A program made the translations under genes and the position numbers. Below the pieces are notes generated by a model. The model was not told the DNA's origin, ran no database searches, and saw nothing but the letters and a program-made list of their open reading frames with translations. From positions 1 through 33,343 of the IMG/VR virus record IMGVR_UViG_3300006790_000009: 33,343 nt of DNA. One strand, 5' to 3'. The stretch comes from a virus. This document shows positions 10,540-18,252 of the stretch, one piece after another (positions within the stretch are counted from its first letter, which is position 1; every line of letters starts with the position of its first letter).

Positions 10540-10838
10540 TGGCTAAACCAACACATTCATTGTTTCAAGCTTCAACACGAAGATCAGACACTATTAAAAA
10601 CCTTAGAAAAAGGCTTTTATATACTTTAAATGAATTTGGAGAAGATGGTGTTTATAAAAACAAAAGTAAAAATATTTTAAGTCAACTTCAAAATGTATAT
10701 AAAAATTTAGGTTCTCTTGATGCAGATATTAAACCTTCAAAAGAAACTATTAATAAAGCAAAAGAGTTAGTTAAGAAATATCACGATCCATTATTACAAA
10801 TGAATCAAAAAAAATCTAAATCATTGTTAAAAAGATGA
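10539..10838 (+). CDS. Basic helical protein of unknown function
   Basis: 99 residues, MAKPTHSLFQASTRRSDTIK at the start and KKSKSLLKR at the end. The middle is a pair of likely helices (TIKNLRKRLLYTLNEF and NILSQLQNVYKNLG). It is lysine-rich and the most A/T-rich gene in the cluster. Both ends carry the SL(L/F) segment shared by neighbours. The stop overlaps the next ATG (ATGA). No family recognised. Confidence 0.7.
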   Translation: MAKPTHSLFQASTRRSDTIKNLRKRLLYTLNEFGEDGVYKNKSKNILSQLQNVYKNLGSLDADIKPSKETINKAKELVKKYHDPLLQMNQKKSKSLLKR

Positions 10839-11071
10839 AGAAGTCACAGAGGTCATTACTAAACTGGGGCAAGCAGAAGTGGCGCACTAAGTCAGGGAAG
10901 AAGTCTAGTGAGACAGGTGAACGGTACTTACCTAGCGCGGCTATTGCTGCTCTTAGTGATGCTGAATATGCAGCTACAACCCGAGCTAAACGAAAGGGTA
11001 AGGCTAAGGGTAAGCAGTTTGTGGCTCAACCGAAAAAGATTGCTAGGAAAGTAAAACAATATAGGAGTTAA
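10835..11071 (+). CDS. DUF5872-like conserved basic protein
   Basis: 78 residues. KKSQRSLLNWGKQKWRTKSG followed by ETGERYLPSAAIAALSDAEY and a Lys-rich end is the pattern of a small conserved family that I recall as DUF5872, found in phages, large DNA viruses and bacteria, with unknown function. The order is basic strand, acidic turn, ALSxAEYAATTRAKR helix, basic tail. It probably contacts DNA or RNA. It overlaps the previous gene by four bases. Confidence 0.8.
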   Translation: MKKSQRSLLNWGKQKWRTKSGKKSSETGERYLPSAAIAALSDAEYAATTRAKRKGKAKGKQFVAQPKKIARKVKQYRS

Positions 11072-11073
11072 TT

Positions 11074-11307
11074 ATGGGATGGAAGATTGCAAATACTGGT
11101 GAGTTATATGATGGGGAAACTCATGAACTCGCAGGAAATACTTACACAGGTAAGACAAGAACCTCTGAGTCTCGAAGATTAGAGTGGACTAACGAAGAAC
11201 CTAAAAAGAAAGCTGCACCAAAAAAGAAACGTGCTAGGGATGCCAAGGGTAGATTGAAAGCTGATGACCCTTCTACGCCAGATATTAATGAGGCTTACGA
11301 ACAGTGA
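11074..11307 (+). CDS. Conserved small phage protein of unknown function
   Basis: 77 residues. The N-terminal half (WKIANTGELYDGETHELAGN) looks like a small beta unit. A Lys/Ala linker (EEPKKKAAPKKKRARD) follows, and the end AKGRLKADDPSTPDINEAYE is a tail I have seen on other phage proteins near terminase genes. The GTG start of the next gene overlaps its stop. A packaging accessory role is plausible by position only. Confidence 0.75.
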   Translation: MGWKIANTGELYDGETHELAGNTYTGKTRTSESRRLEWTNEEPKKKAAPKKKRARDAKGRLKADDPSTPDINEAYEQ

Positions 11308-11504
11308 GCTTTGTAAATACTTTGAAGGCAGAAGAGCTTACTATGCTTCGAAGAATTGTGAAGAAAGTACATTTTCAACACTTTGATGAAAAGCATGGTA
11401 AGTCTTTTGTAAATAATAAAATGATAGACAATGTAATCGAAAACATTGGTCCAGAAGTTGTTGAGAAGATGATTAAGTCTGGAGTTGACAAGGGGCTGCG
11501 CTAG
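11304..11504 (+). CDS. Small protein preceding terL
   Basis: 66 residues from GTG 11304 (GTGA overlap with the previous stop). Two predicted helices, TLKAEELTMLRRIVKKVHFQ and KMIDNVIENIGPEVVEKMIK, separated by a Lys/His turn. Its TAG stop shares its last base with the GTG start of terL (TAGTG), so it is tightly coupled to terL. Small coupled genes directly before terL are common in marine podoviruses, but their function is not known to me. Confidence 0.72.
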   Translation: MSFVNTLKAEELTMLRRIVKKVHFQHFDEKHGKSFVNNKMIDNVIENIGPEVVEKMIKSGVDKGLR

Positions 11505-13027
11505 TGGTCAATTTTAAATATAAACCAGATGGTAATGTTCTTAAATCATTTATGAAGAATGATATGTTCTTTCGAGGCATTCGAGGACCAGTAGGATCTG
11601 GCAAATCAGTGGGGTGTTGCGTTGAAGTATTTCGCAGAGCTTTGGAACAAAAGAAAGCACCAGACGGAAAACGAAAATCCCGATGGGCTATTATACGAAA
11701 CACAAACCCACAGCTACGAACTACAACTATTAAAACATGGCTTGATTGGTTCCCAGAAAATGATTGGGGAAAGTTCACTTGGTCAGTTCCCTACACCCAC
11801 AACATCAAAAAAGGTGAAATCGAGCTAGAGGTTATCTTCTTAGCATTAGATAGACCAGAAGATGTAAAGAAGCTTTTATCTTTGGAACTAACAGGGATAT
11901 GGATCAATGAAGCAAGAGAAATACCAAAATCTATTATTGATGCTTGTACTATGCGTGTTGGTCGTTATCCTTCGATGCGTGATGGAGGTCCATCTTGGTC
12001 AGGGGTAATATGTGATACTAATGCCCCTGAAGAAGATCATTGGTGGCCTATAATGTCAGGCGAAGTTCCTGTTCCTGATCATATACCAAGAGAACAAGCA
12101 AAGATGTTAGTTAAGCCAGATAACTGGGAGTTCTTTACGCAACCCAGTGGTATGCTTGAAATAAGGGATGAAGATGGAGAAGTGTCCGACTATAAGAATA
12201 ATAAGGAGGCAGAAAATACAAAACATATGCTTTCTAACTATTACTCTAATTTAATTAGGGGGAAGACAAAAAGTTGGATTGATGTTTATGTAATGAATAA
12301 ATTAGGTTCTATCCAAGATGGAAAGCCCATATATCCAATGTTTGCACCAGAAGTCCATATTGCAAAAGAAGAAATAGCTGTTGCGGCAGGTGCGCCTTTA
12401 TACGTTGGTCTGGACTTTGGGCTTACTCCAGCAGCCACTCTTGGACAGAAGATCAGAGGTCGCTGGCTTGTGCAGTCTGAGATAGTGGCCTTTGATATGG
12501 GGATTGTTAGATTCGCCGAGGTGTTGCGTGAGGAGATCTCCTCCCGATTTTCCCAAGCATCTGAGGTGTATATATATGGCGATCCTGCAGGGGACTTTAG
12601 AGCGCAGACAGATGAATCCACTCCCTTTCATATTCTGCGTGGTGCAGGTTTGAGGGCATTCCCTGCCCCTTCTAACTCTGTTGACCTTCGGTTGGAAGCT
12701 GTCTCTTCCCAGTTAACAAAGATGGTCGAGGGCAAACCTGCATTTTTAATTGATAGAAGATGCCCCCAGTTAATCAAAGGATTTGAAGGAGGTTATCAAT
12801 ATAGACGTATGGAAGTGAGTGGCGAAAGGTATGCAGATAAGCCAGATAAAAATATGTACTCTCATATTCATGACGCTTTACAATATATGATGCTTGGAGC
12901 AGGAGAGGGTCGTGCTTTACTTAATACTCAAAAGCAAGCCAAGCCTGTTGTTGCTACTAGAAATTTTGATGTATTTAACAAAAGGCCAGTAAAAGGTAGA
13001 CGCCAAGGACTTTGGGCTAGATTATAA
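11504..13027 (+). CDS. terL: Terminase large subunit
   Basis: 507 residues, GTG start. ATPase domain: Walker A GPVGSGKS (28-35), Walker B hydrophobic strand LTGIWINEA with catalytic E136, and the N-terminal adenine-binding region. Nuclease domain: D304 (VGLDFGLTP), D360 in YIYGDPAGDFRAQTD, and D457 in HIHDALQYM, the three acidic residues of the RNase-H-like headful or cutting domain. It pumps DNA into the prohead and cuts concatemers, partnered by the small subunit at 8119. The family resembles other podovirus Terminase_3/6 proteins. The gene ends at the TTGTGCGTTG element. Confidence 0.95.
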   Translation: MVNFKYKPDGNVLKSFMKNDMFFRGIRGPVGSGKSVGCCVEVFRRALEQKKAPDGKRKSRWAIIRNTNPQLRTTTIKTWLDWFPENDWGKFTWSVPYTHNIKKGEIELEVIFLALDRPEDVKKLLSLELTGIWINEAREIPKSIIDACTMRVGRYPSMRDGGPSWSGVICDTNAPEEDHWWPIMSGEVPVPDHIPREQAKMLVKPDNWEFFTQPSGMLEIRDEDGEVSDYKNNKEAENTKHMLSNYYSNLIRGKTKSWIDVYVMNKLGSIQDGKPIYPMFAPEVHIAKEEIAVAAGAPLYVGLDFGLTPAATLGQKIRGRWLVQSEIVAFDMGIVRFAEVLREEISSRFSQASEVYIYGDPAGDFRAQTDESTPFHILRGAGLRAFPAPSNSVDLRLEAVSSQLTKMVEGKPAFLIDRRCPQLIKGFEGGYQYRRMEVSGERYADKPDKNMYSHIHDALQYMMLGAGEGRALLNTQKQAKPVVATRNFDVFNKRPVKGRRQGLWARL

Positions 13028-13037
13028 TTGTGCGTTG
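13028..13037 (+). promoter_or_regulatory. Late-promoter-like element, copy 2 (TTGTGCGTTG)
   Basis: Exact copy of the ten-base element, directly after the terL stop (context TTATAATTGTGCGTTGCAAA), 48 bases before ATG 13086. The 58-base gap is otherwise A/T-rich. Confidence 0.55.
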
Positions 13038-13085
13038 CAAAAGTTTGATTTCTCTGATTTGGGGAAAATAGATAAGGAGATTTTT

Positions 13086-13418
13086 ATGTGCGGTAAAAAG
13101 AAACGTGATCCTCGCATAGATGAGGAACAAAAGAAAGCTAGAGAAGAAGCTGAAGCAGCAAAAGAAATAGCTGAAAGAGAAAAAGAAGAGGAAAGACTCA
13201 AGCTTGAAGAAGAACAAAAACAGCAAAAAGAAACTGAAGCTGATAAGCTAGAATCTGATATGGGTAAATCAGATCGTCAATCTGAACTTCAATCAACTCC
13301 TGAAACGCCAAGTTTAGCTGCTCTTAGGAGAAGATCGAAAAGAGGAAGCAGAGCAGGTCGAAGTTTACTCAGAACAAGTTCAGCAGGTGGTGCAGGATAC
13401 TATAGCAGGTTTACATAA
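13086..13418 (+). CDS. Coiled-coil virion-associated protein upstream of portal
   Basis: 110 residues from ATG 13086, with AAGGAG upstream; the frame is open from 13035 but lacks a ribosome site. The opening MCGKKKRDPRIDEEQKKARE has a near-N-terminal cysteine that could form a disulphide or accept a modification. Residues 13-60 are a charged Glu/Lys/Ala helix (coiled coil). The end AGRSLLRTSSAGGAGYYSRF matches the GRRSLLTGSxGGxGY tail on many podovirus proteins beside the portal. Probably a head or connector accessory protein; function not established. Stop and portal start overlap as TAATG. Confidence 0.75.
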   Translation: MCGKKKRDPRIDEEQKKAREEAEAAKEIAEREKEEERLKLEEEQKQQKETEADKLESDMGKSDRQSELQSTPETPSLAALRRRSKRGSRAGRSLLRTSSAGGAGYYSRFT

Positions 13419-14956
13419 TGATCACTGATCCTATCGCTAAAAATTATCTAAAAAGATACGAGAAAGCTAAAGCTAAACGTACAAACTTTGTTGACGTATT
13501 CGAAGAATGTTATGAATATGCTTTGCCGCAAAGAGAATCGTTTTACTATGAAGTATCTGGTCAAAGGCGCGATGATAAAATTTTTGATGAAACTGCTGTT
13601 GTAGGCGTTCAAGAGTTTGCATCAAGATTGCAATCAGGACTTGTTCCTAACTTTGCTAGGTGGGCTGATTTTACCGCAGGATCAGAAACACCTAAAGGCG
13701 ATAGAGATCAAGTTAATAATGATCTTGATGAAGTTACTGAGTATGTATTTGAGATATTGCAGAACTCTAATTTTGCACAAGAGGTGCATGAGTCCTTTAT
13801 GGACTTGGCAGTGGGTACTGGTGTCTTAGTATGTGAAGAAGGCGATTCAATAAATCCGATACGTTTTTCAGCTATACCGTTGCCTCATGTCATACTGGAC
13901 ACTGGTCCTAAAGGCGATATAGATCACATCTTTCGAGAGAGAAAATATATAAGATATGATCAATTAGAAATACTTTATCCCAAAGGTAATTTTAATGATC
14001 AGTTAAAATCTTTTATGCAAAACAAATCAGATCAAACAACAACAGTATTAGAGGTTGTTTGCAAAGATTATAGTAAATTGAATCAAGAAGCATTCTTTCA
14101 TTATGCTATTTGTATGACTACAAAATCTGTTTTGATGGCAAGACAGATGTCTGGTGTTGGCTCTAATCCATTTATTTGTTTTCGATGGTCTACATGTGCA
14201 GGTGAGGTTTATGGTCGAGGTCCATTGTTTAATGCATTGTCAGCAATTAAGACAGCTAACCTTACTGTTGAGTTAGTTCTTGAAAATGCTCAGATGGCTA
14301 TCTCTGGTATTTATCAAGCTGAAGATGATGGTGTTATGAACTTAGATACTATTAATCTCGTTCCAGGGACTGTTATTCCCAAAGCTATAGGATCACAAGG
14401 ATTGCAACCAGTACCAAGTGCAGGTCGTTTTGATGTGGCTCAGTTAAACTTAGATCGGGCGCAAAACAATATTAAGAGAGCATTGTATAATGATATGCTT
14501 GGAGATCCTAACAAAACTCCTGCATCAGCTACAGAAGTTGCTGAACGTATGGCAGATTTATCAAGACGTATTGGATCTGCATTTGGTAGATTGCAAGTTG
14601 AACTTGTTCAGCCTGTTTTGCAAAGAGTTGTATATATCCTTAAAAAACAGGGGCGTATTGAAATACCAACAATTAATGGTAGGGAAGTAAAAGTAAAGTC
14701 TATTTCACCATTAGCACAGGCTCAAGCTAATCAAGATATTACTTCTGTATCAAGATTTTTAGAATTAGCTAATCAAGCATTCGGTCCAGAAGCTGTTAAC
14801 ATATTAATTAACAGTGAACAAACAGCAGAATATCTTGCTAAAAAGTTTGGTGTTCCAGATAATTTAATACGAGATAAGTCTGATCGTGAAAGAATGATTG
14901 CATTATTGCAGCAAATGCAGCAAAGTCAGCCTCAAGTACCACAACCAATGGAGTAA
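13418..14956 (+). CDS. Portal (T7-type head-tail connector) protein
   Basis: 512 residues. It matches the head-to-tail connecting family (Head-tail_con; T7 gp8-like): ALPQRESFYYEVSGQRRDD near 39-57, DETAVVGVQEFASRLQSGL near 63-81, TPKGDRDQ, then the conserved RWSTCAGEVYGRGP (about 258-271), the ADLSRRIGSAFGRLQ segment and a Gln-rich C-terminus. Twelve copies form the ring at one capsid vertex through which DNA passes. Length is as expected for T7-like portals. It lies between the coiled-coil protein and a Bbp19-like protein, followed by scaffold and capsid. Confidence 0.93.
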   Translation: MITDPIAKNYLKRYEKAKAKRTNFVDVFEECYEYALPQRESFYYEVSGQRRDDKIFDETAVVGVQEFASRLQSGLVPNFARWADFTAGSETPKGDRDQVNNDLDEVTEYVFEILQNSNFAQEVHESFMDLAVGTGVLVCEEGDSINPIRFSAIPLPHVILDTGPKGDIDHIFRERKYIRYDQLEILYPKGNFNDQLKSFMQNKSDQTTTVLEVVCKDYSKLNQEAFFHYAICMTTKSVLMARQMSGVGSNPFICFRWSTCAGEVYGRGPLFNALSAIKTANLTVELVLENAQMAISGIYQAEDDGVMNLDTINLVPGTVIPKAIGSQGLQPVPSAGRFDVAQLNLDRAQNNIKRALYNDMLGDPNKTPASATEVAERMADLSRRIGSAFGRLQVELVQPVLQRVVYILKKQGRIEIPTINGREVKVKSISPLAQAQANQDITSVSRFLELANQAFGPEAVNILINSEQTAEYLAKKFGVPDNLIRDKSDRERMIALLQQMQQSQPQVPQPME

Positions 14957-14959
14957 AAC

Positions 14960-15232
14960 TTGAGCGATAAACCTTATGTTGGACTTGATGGAGTTCAAAG
15001 ATCTAAGGATGTTGATGAAAGAATAAGTTTAGATGTGTCTGCTTTATTATCAACTCCGTCAGGTCAATCTGTAATGAATTATTTAAAATCTATTACGACT
15101 GATATAGTTAACGGTCCGAATGTCTCAAACGATGAATTAAGGCATTTAGAGGGTCAAAGATTTATTGTTGGTCTTTTATCTTCTAGAGCTAATCATGGTG
15201 CTAATGTAAAAGCTAGGGAAAATAAAAAATGA
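14960..15232 (+). CDS. Bbp19-like virion protein
   Basis: 90 residues from TTG 14960, with GGAG eight bases upstream. The middle and end (DVSALLSTPSGQSVMNYLKS, then DELRHLEGQRFIVGLLSSRA) fit the small Bbp19-like family named after the Bordetella podovirus protein, in which a short helical domain ends in EGxRxxxxxL. The same protein regularly sits between portal and scaffold in podoviruses. It is probably a minor head or connector component. Its last bases overlap the scaffold gene start (ATGA). Confidence 0.65.
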   Translation: MSDKPYVGLDGVQRSKDVDERISLDVSALLSTPSGQSVMNYLKSITTDIVNGPNVSNDELRHLEGQRFIVGLLSSRANHGANVKARENKK

Positions 15233-15939
15233 GTGAAGAGCAAGTAACAGAAACAGTTAATGAATCAGTAAGCACAGAGCAACCTGTTCAAGAGCAAAGA
15301 CCAGAGTGGCTTCCAGAAAAGTTTAATGATCCTGCGGATCTTGGTAAAGCATACAAAGCTTTGGAATCTAAACTTGGTGAAAAAGAAGATGACATAAGAA
15401 CCCGACTTATGGATGAGCTTACAGAGCAAGCATCTGAAGGAGTTCCCTCATCAGCAGGTGATTATGAACTACCAGACTATATTGATCCTGAAGAAGCAAC
15501 AGATAGTCAGTTATTGCAAAATTGGGCAGACCATTGTCATGCCAATGGATATACTCATGAAGAGTTTCAAAAAGGTATTGATATGTATATGGAAGGTCTT
15601 GGACCTGAGGTTGATTTACAAGCTGAAGCTGAAAGGCTTGGTGATAATCATGATGCTCGAATTGATGCTGCATCTGCATTTGCTAATAACTTTTTTCCAG
15701 AAGAAACAATACCTGCTATAGAATCTTTATGCTCATCAGCAGAAGGAATTGTTGCAATTGAAACTATTATGGAAGCCTTGAAAGATCCTTCTGTAACAAA
15801 TCAAACAAACATTGCAGCAAATTTAAATGAAATAGAATTAACTGAAATGATGAAAGATGAACGCTATCACAATCCTGCAAAACGTGATCCACATTATGTT
15901 AAACAGATAGATGATGGTTGGAAAAAACTTCATGGATGA
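15229..15939 (+). CDS. Capsid scaffolding protein
   Basis: 236 residues, very acidic. The early RPEWLPEKFNDPADLGKAYK (about 24-43), followed by a charged helix, is the standard opening of T7-like scaffolds (gp9 family). Residues 60-180 are helical and Asp/Glu-rich, and the C-terminus YVKQIDDGWKKLHG is a short basic helix of the kind that binds the capsid protein. It shapes the prohead and is released before packaging. It lies before the capsid gene as in other T7-like genomes. Confidence 0.88.
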   Translation: MSEEQVTETVNESVSTEQPVQEQRPEWLPEKFNDPADLGKAYKALESKLGEKEDDIRTRLMDELTEQASEGVPSSAGDYELPDYIDPEEATDSQLLQNWADHCHANGYTHEEFQKGIDMYMEGLGPEVDLQAEAERLGDNHDARIDAASAFANNFFPEETIPAIESLCSSAEGIVAIETIMEALKDPSVTNQTNIAANLNEIELTEMMKDERYHNPAKRDPHYVKQIDDGWKKLHG

Positions 15940-16450
15940 AGTTAAGATATTACAAAGTGGGTCATATTATATGACCCCTTTTAATAAGTACCATATACTG
16001 CAAATGCTTCCTATACTTCATAGTGAAACAGAAAAAGAATTAAAAGACCTTGGTTACTCATCATCAGTAGAAGCATTACTTGATTTATGTAATGATGCTG
16101 AAGTTTATACAGTTAGAAATAAAAGTTGGGAAATAATGATGGTGAGTGGAGTATTCTATTCTGAAGATCCACCACAGTTGTTTGCTTTATTTACAAAACA
16201 TATTACTAATAATTTCAAAGGGTTAGCTAAAGGTTCTAAGCTTTTGTTATCTTTTTTAGATGAGTCATATGGTGAATTATCTATGCAAATAAGAGAAGAA
16301 TATGTATCAATGTTGAACTGGGCAGTATGGTTAGGCTTTCATCCTACTGGCTTTACAGAAGAAAAAAATATTCGATATGTTGATTTTGTGCGTTGCAATC
16401 CTAAAAAAAATTATGTTTCAGATAAAACATCAAGGCCCGTAATACACTGA
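15932..16450 (+). CDS. T7 gp13-like (GNAT-fold-like) protein
   Basis: 172 residues from ATG 15932, which overlaps the scaffold stop by eight bases. Features: YHILQMLPILHSETEKEL, a central strand pair (AEVYTVRNKSWEIMMVSGVF), PPQLFALFTKHITNNFKGLA, and LNWAVWLGFHPTGFTEEKNI near the end. In T7, gp13 is an assembly-related protein with an acetyltransferase-like fold, and similar proteins in marine podoviruses have the same 'tail end at a GF' pattern. No acetyl-CoA P-loop (RxxGxG/A) is visible, so it is probably structural or assembly-related. The late-promoter element for the capsid gene lies inside its 3' end. Confidence 0.55.
   Translation: MDEVKILQSGSYYMTPFNKYHILQMLPILHSETEKELKDLGYSSSVEALLDLCNDAEVYTVRNKSWEIMMVSGVFYSEDPPQLFALFTKHITNNFKGLAKGSKLLLSFLDESYGELSMQIREEYVSMLNWAVWLGFHPTGFTEEKNIRYVDFVRCNPKKNYVSDKTSRPVIH
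16386..16395 (+). promoter_or_regulatory. Late-promoter-like element, copy 3 (TTGTGCGTTG)
   Basis: Exact ten-base copy, within the last 22 codons of the gp13-like gene and 136 bases before the major capsid ATG. It is followed by CAATCCTAAAAAAAATTATG. Placing a promoter here would raise capsid protein output. Confidence 0.5.
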
Positions 16451-16531
16451 GAAGCCCGATAGGATACCTTCGTTGAAGATGTTGAGCGGACACCCAAGAT
16501 GCAAAACGTAACTTAACTTAGGAACTGTAAA

Positions 16532-17341
16532 ATGGCTAATACAATTGACCAAGCCTTTATTAAACAGTTTGAGACCGATGTGCATCTTGCATACCAGCGC
16601 ATGGGTTCTAAACTGCGTAATACCATTCGTTCTACGAATGTTTCAGGCAATGTCGCTAGATTCCAAAAAATAGGAACTGGATCAGCGTCAACTAAATCAC
16701 GCAACGGAAATGTCACACCAATGGAACTTGCACATACCAATGTGGAAGTAACAATGTCTGACTTCTATGCAGCCGAGTACATCGACAAACTTGACGAATT
16801 GAAAACAAATATCAATGAACGTCAAGCTGTTGCTGAATCTGCTGCTGCTGCGTTAGGTCGTAAGACCGATGAGTTAATCACAACTGCAATGGATGCAGGT
16901 GCTAACTCAACACAACTTCATGATACATCATCTGCTGTTGAAAAAGCAGATCTTTTATCTGTATTTGAAACATTTGGTTCAGCCGATATTCCTGAAGATG
17001 GACAACGCTATATTGCTATGTCTCCTGCAGGATTTGCAGACTTGTTTAATATTAACGAGTTTGCTTCATCAGACTTCGTTGGTCCACAAAACTTACCATT
17101 CGCAGGTGGTATGACAATGAAAGAGTTCTTGGGCTTCAAGATCTTTTCAACGTCTGCTGTCGCAGGTGGTAAGAACTTTTGTTACCACATGAGAGCTGTT
17201 GGCATTGGTGTTAACTCTGATGTTCAAACTGAAGTAAACTATGTAGCAGAAAAAGTATCGCACCTAGCGACATCAATGATGTCAATGGGTTCAGTTGTTA
17301 TTGACAACAACGGCGTTTACGAACTGCTAGATAATAACTAG
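16532..17341 (+). CDS. Major capsid protein
   Basis: 269 residues, with AGGA eight bases before the ATG. The sequence reads as a podovirus capsid protein of HK97 fold: MANTIDQAFIKQFETDVHLA at the N-terminus, LRNTIRSTNVSGN (about 28-40), NGNVTPMELAHTNVEV (58-73), the DFYAAEYIDKLDELKTN region (77-93), a long central helix, GQRYIAMSPAGFADL (157-171), and a C-terminal spine with DVQTEVNYVAEKVSHLATSM. No delta-domain or protease is needed; the scaffold directs assembly. It is followed by a probable decoration protein and a strong terminator. Confidence 0.88.
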   Translation: MANTIDQAFIKQFETDVHLAYQRMGSKLRNTIRSTNVSGNVARFQKIGTGSASTKSRNGNVTPMELAHTNVEVTMSDFYAAEYIDKLDELKTNINERQAVAESAAAALGRKTDELITTAMDAGANSTQLHDTSSAVEKADLLSVFETFGSADIPEDGQRYIAMSPAGFADLFNINEFASSDFVGPQNLPFAGGMTMKEFLGFKIFSTSAVAGGKNFCYHMRAVGIGVNSDVQTEVNYVAEKVSHLATSMMSMGSVVIDNNGVYELLDNN

Positions 17342-17353
17342 GAGGGTTAGATA

Positions 17354-17617
17354 ATGGCTTTTAGTGCAGCAGGACTAACTCGTATCGGTGGTGCTTCTAA
17401 TGCTAGCTTGTGGTTTTACACAACTGCAGATGCAATTGCTACTGTAAACACAGAAGGTTACTTCAATGATGCAGCTAATATGTTAGCTGTTCGTGATGTA
17501 ATTATTGTAGCCGATACAAATACACCAACAACAAATCTTTGTAGTGTTCTTTCTAATACTGGAACTGTTGTTGATATTTCTGATGGTACAGCAATAGCTG
17601 AAACCGATGGTGACTAA
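17354..17617 (+). CDS. Probable capsid decoration or head protein
   Basis: 87 residues, with AGGAGGG upstream. It begins MAFSAAGLTRIGGASNASLW and shows TTADAIATVNTEGYFNDAAN (about 23-42), MLAVRDVIIVADTN, and an acidic end. This small beta-rich protein is usually found directly after the capsid gene in marine podoviruses. Position, size and beta character suggest a surface decoration or stabilising protein, but this is inferred. It shares a transcript with the capsid gene and is followed by an intrinsic terminator, which suggests the pair is made in excess. Confidence 0.7.
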   Translation: MAFSAAGLTRIGGASNASLWFYTTADAIATVNTEGYFNDAANMLAVRDVIIVADTNTPTTNLCSVLSNTGTVVDISDGTAIAETDGD

Positions 17618-17619
17618 TA

Positions 17620-17645
17620 GGTTGGGGCTTCGGCCCCACCTTTTT
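17620..17645 (+). terminator. Intrinsic terminator after the capsid genes
   Basis: GGTTGGGGC-TTCG-GCCCCACC followed by TTTTT. The stem has a UUCG loop (very stable) with one bulged T. It lies three bases after the stop of the decoration protein and 14 bases before the tail tube A gene, which must be served by readthrough. Confidence 0.93.
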
Positions 17646-17658
17646 CTAAGGATTAAAT

Positions 17659-18252
17659 ATGGCAGTAACCAGTACAAGAGCAGATTCAGCAATAGATATT
17701 TGTGCAAGAGCTTTAATATTGATTGGTGCTGAACCAATTACTTCTTTCGATGATGGAAACAATGAAGCACTTGTTGCTTCTAATATGTATGAAGATGTTG
17801 CTCGATCATCTTTAGTGAACACAAGATGGCGTTTTGCTACAAATCAAGCTATATTAAATAGATTAAGTGATGCGCCCACAGGTAGATTTGATGCAGCATA
17901 TGAACTGCCTAATGATTGGCTTATGACTCATGTTATTACTGTAAATGATTTTCCAATAGAATATCAGACATATGGTCGAAAATTATTTTGTGATGCAGAT
18001 TCATCAGATAGTTTAGTATTAGATTACACATATAGAGCAGAAGAAACAGATTGGCCTTCATATTTTACAGTAGCGGTTGAATACGAACTAGCTGCTGTTT
18101 TTGCTGTATCTTTAGCTAGAGACCAATCTCTTGCTCAGTTAATGACACAGCAAGCAACAATTACAATGACTAAAGCAAGAAACTTAGACTCTCAGCAACA
18201 AACAACAAGAAAGCTTACAACAAGTAGATTTATAACTAATAGGCGTACATAA
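17659..18252 (+). CDS. Tail tubular protein A (T7 gp11-like)
   Basis: 197 residues. Typical markers of the adaptor: MAVTSTRADSAIDICARALI near the start with the LIxGAEPITSFDD segment, EDVARSSLVNTRWRFATNQ (about 45-63), YELPNDWLMTHVITVN (80-96) and the DYTYRAEETDWPSYFTVAVE region (120-140). Twelve copies form the ring between portal and nozzle. The stop overlaps the next start (TAATG), so tubes A and B are co-translated. Confidence 0.92.
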   Translation: MAVTSTRADSAIDICARALILIGAEPITSFDDGNNEALVASNMYEDVARSSLVNTRWRFATNQAILNRLSDAPTGRFDAAYELPNDWLMTHVITVNDFPIEYQTYGRKLFCDADSSDSLVLDYTYRAEETDWPSYFTVAVEYELAAVFAVSLARDQSLAQLMTQQATITMTKARNLDSQQQTTRKLTTSRFITNRRT

